Assembly: GCA_964652585.1 (NCBI GenBank)
Contig: CAZZDA010000046.1
Location: 1 to 8,684 of the forward strand
Source: CAZZDA01 sp964652585
GTDB lineage: Bacteria > Patescibacteriota > Patescibacteriia > UBA1544
DNA: 8,684 nt
Reading direction: 5' to 3'
Shown here: positions 1-4,737 of the stretch, piece after piece
How positions within the stretch are numbered: the first letter of the stretch is position 1
Layout: each line of letters opens with the position of its first letter
Translations under genes and position numbers: made by a program
Notes under the pieces: model-generated
Database searches by the model: none
The model's input: the letters and a program-made list of their open reading frames with translations, nothing else
Told to the model about the DNA's origin: nothing

Positions 1-71
1 AGTAAGACACACCTTAGTATACCCTATGTCGCATTTGTTTTGAGAATAGAACGGTGAGTGTACAGTGAGGC

Positions 72-98
72 TTCAGTTTTTGTAAAATTTGAACTGAA
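72..98. repeat. 7-bp inverted repeat near window start
   Basis: TTCAGTT at 72-78 is matched by AACTGAA at 92-98, giving a perfect 7-bp stem with a 13-nt loop. It lies just beyond the T-run of the minus-strand terminator at 97-136 and overlaps its last bases, so it may be a second weak hairpin at the end of that transcript. Nothing else is recognisable in positions 1-96. Confidence 0.3.
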
Positions 99-136
99 AA
101 AGAAAAAACCCCCTGGCACGAAATTCGTTTCAGGGG
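97..136 (-). terminator. Rho-independent terminator of the Cys-rich gene
   Basis: Read on the minus strand, CCCCTG (136-131) pairs with CAGGGG (115-110). An inner ACGA/TCGT pairing extends the hairpin across a small internal loop. The stem is followed directly by TTTTTTCTTTTT (108-97). A GC-rich stem plus a T-run is the classical intrinsic terminator. It starts 16 nt beyond the stop codon of the minus-strand gene at 152-529 and has no T-run in the plus direction, so it serves that gene. Confidence 0.85.
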
Positions 137-151
137 AAAGAGTTGAGAAAT

Positions 152-529
152 TCAGCTAGTCCAAGAAAACAGTATTCTCCTCGATGTACATTTCGGGTCG
201 GAGCACGTGAAAAAGAAAATCCCATTACATATCGATCTGTCGGGCAGCTGGTAGCTGTCGAGCTTCAAGTCTTTTCCGCACCTACACTGCGCAGGAAGGC
301 TGGTCAAGCGCTCAAGAATATACAACGCTTTAGGGTCGCCTTCAATATCGTTTCCGGAGAAGGTTGTTGGAAGTATCGTGCGAGTTGGACTTTTCTTGAC
401 AGGCTTCGGCTCAACTTGAGTGCCGCAAACACTGCAATAGTAGCAAGGAGGGTTGTCATTGAGTAGTTCTGCGTATCCATTATGTCCTGGACAATCAACG
501 ATGAGCGGGAAAGAATGTTTGTGAGACAT
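152..529 (-). CDS. Small Cys-rich, probable zinc-ribbon protein (hypothetical)
   Basis: This gene encodes 125 residues with no signal peptide or membrane segment, so a cytoplasmic protein is likely. Nine cysteines fall in groups: C13, the CYYCSVC cluster (C29, C32, C35), C82 and C84 in QCRCGK, C101, C109 and C114. The C-x2-C and C-x4-C spacings look like two zinc knuckles or a split zinc ribbon with a long insertion, but no named family is recognised. The start is supported by an AAGGAGG SD (535-541) five bases upstream of the ATG. A strong terminator follows the stop, and a candidate promoter sits about 230 nt upstream, so it is a complete single-gene unit divergent from the envelope cluster. 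Nucleic-acid binding or a structural zinc site are possible roles but unproven. Confidence 0.72.
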   Translation of the reverse strand: MSHKHSFPLIVDCPGHNGYAELLNDNPPCYYCSVCGTQVEPKPVKKSPTRTILPTTFSGNDIEGDPKALYILERLTSLPAQCRCGKDLKLDSYQLPDRSICNGIFFFTCSDPKCTSRRILFSWTS

Positions 530-534
530 AGCTT

Positions 535-541
535 CCTCCTT
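535..541 (-). promoter_or_regulatory. Strong Shine-Dalgarno site for the Cys-rich gene
   Basis: On the minus strand AAGGAGG is followed by AAGCT and then the ATG at 529. This near-perfect anti-SD match at 5-nt spacing fixes the start. It is one of only two strong SD sites in the window. Confidence 0.8.
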
Positions 542-671
542 AGGCGAGAGTACAGGAAGACAGTGAGTGGTAAAGAACGATCAAAGAAAAAAGCAGGATT
601 ATTTTCTGATAGGTCCATGATGTAGGGATAGAGTCGCGGGATGCCAAAAGACAATCCTGACCTTTCTCCCA

Positions 672-725
672 GCACCAGTTTCGCTGCGCTCAAGCGGTGC
701 GGGACTTCGTCGAGTAAGACTCGAC
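672..725 (-). other. Two hairpins in the leader of the Cys-rich gene
   Basis: GTCGAGT (709-715) and ACTCGAC (719-725) form a perfect 7-bp stem with a 3-nt loop. Next to it GCAC (672-675) can pair with GTGC (697-700), enclosing an inner CGCT/AGCG stem (682-685 with 693-696). If the minus promoter at 761-789 is used, both fall in a leader of about 225 nt ahead of the gene at 152-529. In the plus direction there is no T-run after them, so a terminator is unlikely. The rest of 530-760 shows no gene I would support. Confidence 0.35.
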
Positions 726-760
726 TTCGCTTTCTTATATTTACCAGCTATTACGTACAA

Positions 761-789
761 AATGTAACAAAAATAATGCTATTTGTCAA
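761..789 (-). promoter_or_regulatory. Candidate sigma70-type promoter for the Cys-rich gene
   Basis: On the minus strand there is an exact TTGACA -35 (789-784), a 17-nt spacer, and a TACATT -10 (766-761; 4 of 6 matches to TATAAT). Transcription would start near 754 and give a leader of about 225 nt. The -35 lies inside the palindrome at 780-792. The -10 is weak, and a TAAATATAAG stretch about 20 nt further downstream is an alternative. Confidence 0.4.
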
Positions 790-792
790 ATA
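780..792. promoter_or_regulatory. Operator-like palindrome TATTTG-T-CAAATA
   Basis: A perfect 6-bp inverted repeat around one central base covers the candidate minus-strand -35 box and ends at the base before the upstream ATG (793) of the flippase frame. A dimeric repressor bound here would block the minus promoter and could affect the plus-strand gene. The role is inferred; only the symmetry and position are seen. Confidence 0.35.
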
Positions 793-803
793 ATGATAAG
801 TAC

Positions 804-819
804 GTTACCCTATGGTAAC
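804..819. promoter_or_regulatory. Palindrome GTTACC-CTAT-GGTAAC ahead of the flippase
   Basis: Two perfect 6-bp arms flank a 4-nt loop, between the two possible ATG starts of the flippase (793 and 826) and 6 nt before the second. It could be a DNA operator or a small mRNA hairpin near the start. No convincing plus-strand promoter or SD was found around it. Confidence 0.3.
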
Positions 820-825
820 AATAAT

Positions 826-2253
826 ATGCTTGCGAAAAAAATAGCACTTCATACAGTTATACAAGTTGGCGGACGCGCTTTAAGCGTTCTTTTTGGCGTG
901 CTGACTCTTGGCATTTTAACGCGCTATTTGGGAACAGAATATTTTGGCTGGTACACCACCTCAACAACTTTTATGCAAATGTTTGCCATTGTGGTAGACC
1001 TTGGCATAACACTTACGCTCTTGCAGCTTATTTCTGAAAAACCGGAACGATCAGAAGAGCTAGTAAGCACCATCTTTACCTTGCGTGTAGTGTCTGCTGC
1101 TGTTGTTTTGGGAATAGCGCCATTGGTCGCTCTTTTTCTGCCCTATCCTACCGAGCTCAAATGGGGTATCGCGCTGGTCACAATTGCATTTTTCTTTGGG
1201 AGCCTTCATCAAATGCTCACCGGTATTTTTCAAAAGCACTTGAAAATGCAACAACTCATGCTTGGTGAGATCGTGGGGCGTACCGTACTTTTTGCGGCTA
1301 CGGTCGGCATCGCATTTTTCATCTCGCCCACTATTGTGGGATTCTGGCTTATTATAGGAGCGATGGGTGTTGGTAATGCGCTGATGTTTTTCTTATCTTT
1401 TCATTACGCACGAAAGCTTATTCCCATACACTTTCGTTATGACCCTGCGCTCGCAAAACATATTATAGCCCGTGCGTGGCCCATTGCGTTAACAACGGTG
1501 TGCAACCTCATATATCTCAAGCTTGATACGGTCATGCTCTCTCTCTATCGCTCACAGGAGGAAGTTGGACTCTACGGTGCTCCTTATCGTATCATTGAAG
1601 TACTTATTTATATACCAACAGCTTTTATGGGACTGATGTTGCCGGTATTGACTGCCGCATGGGTTGCGCACAATCAAGAGAGGTTCATGCAGGTACTTCA
1701 GAAAAGTTTTGATATATTGCTTCTTGTAACGTTTGCTATGGGAGTAGGTATGTACTTTATAGCCGTACCGCTCATGCATATGATTGCAGGAGCAGGCTTT
1801 GGCTTGTCAGGCTCGCTTTTACAGGTCTTGACGCTTGCGATCTGTTTTATGTTCCTCTCAACGCTTTGGAGTCATGTGGTCATTGCGCTGAACCGGCAAA
1901 GACGAGTTATTCCGGTATTTTTCGCCAGCGCGGTTGTTGCGGTTATAGGGTACCGTCTTTTTATTCCACCGTATGGCGTGTGGGGCGCAGCTTGGATGAC
2001 CGTTGTAGTTGAAGGATTGGTGTTATTGGGTACGTATATTGTGGCACGCGGTGAAAGCGGCATACGACTTCACCTGCTTGGTGTGATGAAGAGCGCGGGT
2101 GTTGCGCTGGGTATGGCTGCTACACTGTGGCTTGTACGCGACGCGTCTCTTTTTATCCTGCTTTTTACAGGTACCATAAGCTTCTTTATTTTTGCACAAG
2201 TGTTTCGCGCACTCCCTATGAATTTTCAAAAACTTCTCAAGCTATTCACGTAA
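826..2253 (+). CDS. Wzx/MATE-like lipid-linked glycan flippase
   Basis: The product is a polytopic inner-membrane protein of 475 residues from the chosen ATG (486 from the ATG at 793), about the usual length for polysaccharide-export flippases (COG2244, MOP superfamily). It should move a lipid-linked sugar across the membrane. About 12-14 hydrophobic segments are visible. The N-terminus has the family pattern: a basic start (LAKKIA), an amphipathic HTVIQVGG stretch, and the LTRYLGTEYFG turn. Mid-protein, the YLKLDTVMLSLY...VGLYGAPYRI stretch followed by P...MLPVL is characteristic of this superfamily. I prefer 826 because the eleven extra residues from 793 are polar and lie outside the family core, but neither start has an SD. 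It is the first of four close plus-strand genes; the ligase starts 21 nt after its stop. Substrate unknown. Confidence 0.88.
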   Translation: MLAKKIALHTVIQVGGRALSVLFGVLTLGILTRYLGTEYFGWYTTSTTFMQMFAIVVDLGITLTLLQLISEKPERSEELVSTIFTLRVVSAAVVLGIAPLVALFLPYPTELKWGIALVTIAFFFGSLHQMLTGIFQKHLKMQQLMLGEIVGRTVLFAATVGIAFFISPTIVGFWLIIGAMGVGNALMFFLSFHYARKLIPIHFRYDPALAKHIIARAWPIALTTVCNLIYLKLDTVMLSLYRSQEEVGLYGAPYRIIEVLIYIPTAFMGLMLPVLTAAWVAHNQERFMQVLQKSFDILLLVTFAMGVGMYFIAVPLMHMIAGAGFGLSGSLLQVLTLAICFMFLSTLWSHVVIALNRQRRVIPVFFASAVVAVIGYRLFIPPYGVWGAAWMTVVVEGLVLLGTYIVARGESGIRLHLLGVMKSAGVALGMAATLWLVRDASLFILLFTGTISFFIFAQVFRALPMNFQKLLKLFT

Positions 2254-2274
2254 GGAATCTCTGAAAAACACCGC

Positions 2275-3603
2275 ATGTATATTTTTTTTCTCATATTTCT
2301 TTCAATTGCTTTTGCGTATAGCGCATGGCGCAATGTGCGTTTTGCGCTTATCATGCTTGCCGCGTTATTGCCGACCTATCTTATACGTTTCCCCGTATTT
2401 GGCATACCGGCAACGTTTTTAGAGATTTTGCTTGTACTGACCGTGCTTGTGTGGTGCATACAAACATCACCGCGGCAGCTAAAAAAACATCTTACCTCGC
2501 TTCCGTATCGTTACATCATACTTGTCTTTGTGTTTGCCGCGACTCTCGCGGTTTTTGTAGCTCCGGAATTACGCGCCGCTTTAGGTGTGTGGAAAGCATA
2601 TATTATTGAGCCGACTCTTTTCTATATCGTCGCAACGGTAGTATTGAAAAAACGAGATATTCCGTGGATCATTGGATCCTTGGGAATTTCAGCACTTCTG
2701 ATGTCGCTTGTGAGTACCTATCAAGAATTTACCGGCTGGGGTATACCAAATCCTTTTTGGGCGGCAGAGGAGACGCGGCGCGTTACGAGTTTCTACGGTT
2801 ATCCAAATGCACTAGGGCTCTATGCGGCACCCATACTCATATTGATCTTTGGCTGGTTGATGACGTCCGTACAACAACGGGTAAAGGATGGTCTCTATTG
2901 GATCACGCTTTTTTTTCAGATGAGTGTATTGATCTTTGGTATAGCGGCAATTCTTTTCGCGGAGTCCCATGGCGCGGTGCTTGCGCTTGCCGCGGGACTT
3001 GTTTTTTTCGGCATGCTTTTGAGCAGGCGTTCGGCAGCAATTACCGGCGCAATTATACTTATGGGCGTGGGTGTACTGCTCTTGCTCCCGGGTTATCGTA
3101 TACCTCTTTGGGAAGAAGTAACACTCCAAGGCGTATCAGGAGAAATACGGCGCATGCAGTGGCAAGAAACGTGGGCCATGCTTCAGGAACGACCGCTGGC
3201 AGGTGCGGGACTTTCCGGCTATCAAGCGGCTGTTGCGCCCTTTCACACTGCGGATCATATTGAAGTGTATCTGTATCCGCACACGCTCATTTTCAATTTT
3301 TGGAGTGAAGTGGGATTTGTAGGTATGATCGCTCTTCTAGGGTTATGGTTATTTATTCTCGTAAGGACGGCGTGGCTTGGACAAGGCATAGCGCAAAGAC
3401 ACGCAGAGCTCTCGCTTGATCCAGAGCCTGTTGTACAGCGCAGATTGCTTCTTGCAGTGTCCGCTGCTTTTACGGTTATGTTGGTACATGGATTGGTTGA
3501 CGTACCGTATTTTAAAAATGACCTCTCGGTGTTATTTTGGCTGATGGTGGCGATGAGTGTTGTTCTTCAAGCGCGCATTCCATCACAACAGAAATTGTTA
3601 TAA
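2275..3603 (+). CDS. O-antigen ligase/polymerase family membrane protein (Wzy_C)
   Basis: The product has 442 residues and roughly 10-12 membrane segments, typical of WaaL/Wzy-like glycan ligases and polymerases. The first two thirds are hydrophobic. A larger soluble loop follows (about residues 275-340) with the family pattern: GEIRRMQWQETWAML, then RPLAGAGL and, after a short spacer, YPHTLIFNFWSEVGFVG. His336 in the PHT motif corresponds to the conserved His of the periplasmic loop in WaaL-type enzymes, and Arg292/Arg293 lie where the family keeps arginine. The enzyme should join lipid-linked glycan units to each other or to an acceptor on the outer face of the membrane. Sequence alone does not tell ligase from polymerase. 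It follows the flippase by 21 nt and has no SD at a normal distance; an AAGGA overlaps the preceding stop but is 18 nt away. Confidence 0.85.
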   Translation: MYIFFLIFLSIAFAYSAWRNVRFALIMLAALLPTYLIRFPVFGIPATFLEILLVLTVLVWCIQTSPRQLKKHLTSLPYRYIILVFVFAATLAVFVAPELRAALGVWKAYIIEPTLFYIVATVVLKKRDIPWIIGSLGISALLMSLVSTYQEFTGWGIPNPFWAAEETRRVTSFYGYPNALGLYAAPILILIFGWLMTSVQQRVKDGLYWITLFFQMSVLIFGIAAILFAESHGAVLALAAGLVFFGMLLSRRSAAITGAIILMGVGVLLLLPGYRIPLWEEVTLQGVSGEIRRMQWQETWAMLQERPLAGAGLSGYQAAVAPFHTADHIEVYLYPHTLIFNFWSEVGFVGMIALLGLWLFILVRTAWLGQGIAQRHAELSLDPEPVVQRRLLLAVSAAFTVMLVHGLVDVPYFKNDLSVLFWLMVAMSVVLQARIPSQQKLL

Positions 3604-3647
3604 GGAACTTCTAAAAAAATCCACTCGAAGTTTCTCAGAAGTTCCTT
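3602..3647 (+). other. 11-bp stem-loop at the end of the ligase gene
   Basis: AAGGAACTTCT (3602-3612) and AGAAGTTCCTT (3637-3647) are perfect reverse complements separated by 24 nt. The left arm begins inside the ligase stop codon. Only a short TTT follows, so it is at best a weak terminator and could instead protect the upstream mRNA end. Its right side overlaps the candidate promoter for the next gene. Confidence 0.55.
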
Positions 3648-3660
3648 TGTATGGTACAAT
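3632..3660 (+). promoter_or_regulatory. Candidate extended -10 promoter for the LytR_C gene
   Basis: TTCTCA (3632-3637; 4 of 6 to TTGACA), a 17-nt spacer and TACAAT (3655-3660; 5 of 6 to TATAAT) are preceded by TGG, giving an extended -10. Transcription would start about 3667-3671, at or within a few bases of the ATG at 3671, so the mRNA would be leaderless or nearly so. This would explain the missing SD. Confidence 0.5.
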
Positions 3661-3670
3661 GGCTCTACCT

Positions 3671-4732
3671 ATGCGACGTACAATTTTTCTTCTCACAACT
3701 TTCTTTCTTCTTGTCGGTGGTTTGTTCTGCGTTCCTTTTGCGGGAGCGCAGGAAATAACGGCTGATTTTTCCGTGGAGCTTTCAGACACTGACCAAGAAG
3801 CACGGGCGATCATACACTTAGAGAACATGCATAGCGAAGAGCGGGAGGTGCAAGTGGTAGTTGTTCTTTCTGATAAGCTGTTTCCTCATAGAAATGAAGC
3901 TCAGGAGCGCGTACTGACACTGGTGCCGGGAGATCAACAAACGATACGTATGGATTTTACGTATCCTTGGTTTGGCTTGGCAGCATTCGTACCGGTTATA
4001 TCATATGAACAGAACGGCATTACCGCGCATGTGCGGCTTGATAAGATAACAAAATTTGCCGTACCTTTGCGTGGTATATTGCTGTTCCTGATGGTGCTGC
4101 TGGTGATCAATCTTCTCTCGCTCATGGTGCGCGTGGGCAGAGATTGGTATCAAGAAAAACAGAAGCGTGTTGCAACCACCGCAACAGCATCTTCTGAACA
4201 TACTGAAGCGAAACCGGATTCGGAAGAAAAAAAATATCTGCCGCAATTGGGAGTTCGCGCATGGTCGGGTATTTTTGCGGTGCTGCTTATTCTTGGTGTA
4301 GGGTTTTGGGTCAACCAACTGCGATTACTTGGAAACACTGTACAAGAACAGCCGCAGGTAGACATAGTACAAGAAGAGCAACCTACCTTGCCGGTAATTG
4401 AGGAAAAGCCGAAAGAGCCGGAGCCGGAACCTCCCGCACGCAATATGTTGGATATTACGGTATACAACGGCAATGGGCTTCGCGGTGTTGCGGGATCATT
4501 TGGTTCTGTGCTTGAGGAAAATGGTTTTATTGAAGTGGAGAGAACAAACGCAGAACGTTTTGATTATGAAAAGACGGAAATTTATTATAACAATCCGGCG
4601 GCATTATCTCTCGTAGAAGAAATAGGCGAGCTCGCGATACAAGAAGGTTATACACCTCAAGCGATAGAAGATGCGGAATTTTCTTCATCAACCATACATA
4701 TTTTTCTAGGCGAACAAACACCAAGCGAATAA
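3671..4732 (+). CDS. Membrane protein with C-terminal LytR_C domain
   Basis: The product has 353 residues. Residues 1-26 are a signal peptide or anchor with a likely cut after AGA. Residues 27-130 look like an extracytoplasmic beta-sandwich of the kind seen in surface proteins. There are membrane segments at about 133-153 and 198-216 with a charged, probably cytoplasmic loop between them. An acidic Pro/Glu linker (about 224-257) leads to a LytR_C domain at about 259-346, recognised by LDITVYNGNGLRGVAG, AERFDYEKTEIYYN and the closing TIHIFLG strand. In other proteins LytR_C follows the LytR-CpsA-Psr catalytic domain that attaches glycopolymers to peptidoglycan; that domain is absent here, so a binding or accessory role outside the membrane is inferred. 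The open frame runs back to 3557, but that stretch overlaps the ligase and the promoter; ATG 3659 overlaps the -10, so 3671 is preferred. The amidase begins 5 nt after its stop. Confidence 0.82.
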   Translation: MRRTIFLLTTFFLLVGGLFCVPFAGAQEITADFSVELSDTDQEARAIIHLENMHSEEREVQVVVVLSDKLFPHRNEAQERVLTLVPGDQQTIRMDFTYPWFGLAAFVPVISYEQNGITAHVRLDKITKFAVPLRGILLFLMVLLVINLLSLMVRVGRDWYQEKQKRVATTATASSEHTEAKPDSEEKKYLPQLGVRAWSGIFAVLLILGVGFWVNQLRLLGNTVQEQPQVDIVQEEQPTLPVIEEKPKEPEPEPPARNMLDITVYNGNGLRGVAGSFGSVLEENGFIEVERTNAERFDYEKTEIYYNNPAALSLVEEIGELAIQEGYTPQAIEDAEFSSSTIHIFLGEQTPSE

Positions 4733-4737
4733 TCCTC

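Noticed and set aside
143..466. Plus-strand open frame of 107 codons
   Set aside because: It is antisense to the Cys-rich gene, starts at TTG without an SD, overlaps the minus terminator region, and shows no domain.
304..693. Minus-strand open frame of 129 codons
   Set aside because: It overlaps the SD-supported Cys-rich gene in another frame, begins at TTG without an SD, and its first part covers the leader hairpins.
709..740. Hairpin 709-725 followed by TTCGCTTTCTT as a plus-strand terminator
   Set aside because: The T-rich tail is interrupted by G and C, and there is no plus-strand gene upstream to terminate.
813..822. TGGTAACAAT as a -10 box for the flippase
   Set aside because: Transcription would start beyond the ATG at 826, and no -35 lies at the right distance.
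2664..3263. Plus-strand open frame of 199 codons inside the ligase
   Set aside because: It is a shadow frame of the ligase gene; its composition is rich in Cys, Arg and Gly with no membrane or domain pattern.
3557..3670. Longer N-terminus for the LytR_C protein
   Set aside because: The extension overlaps the ligase end, the stem-loop and the promoter, and would bury the signal peptide 38 residues inside the protein.
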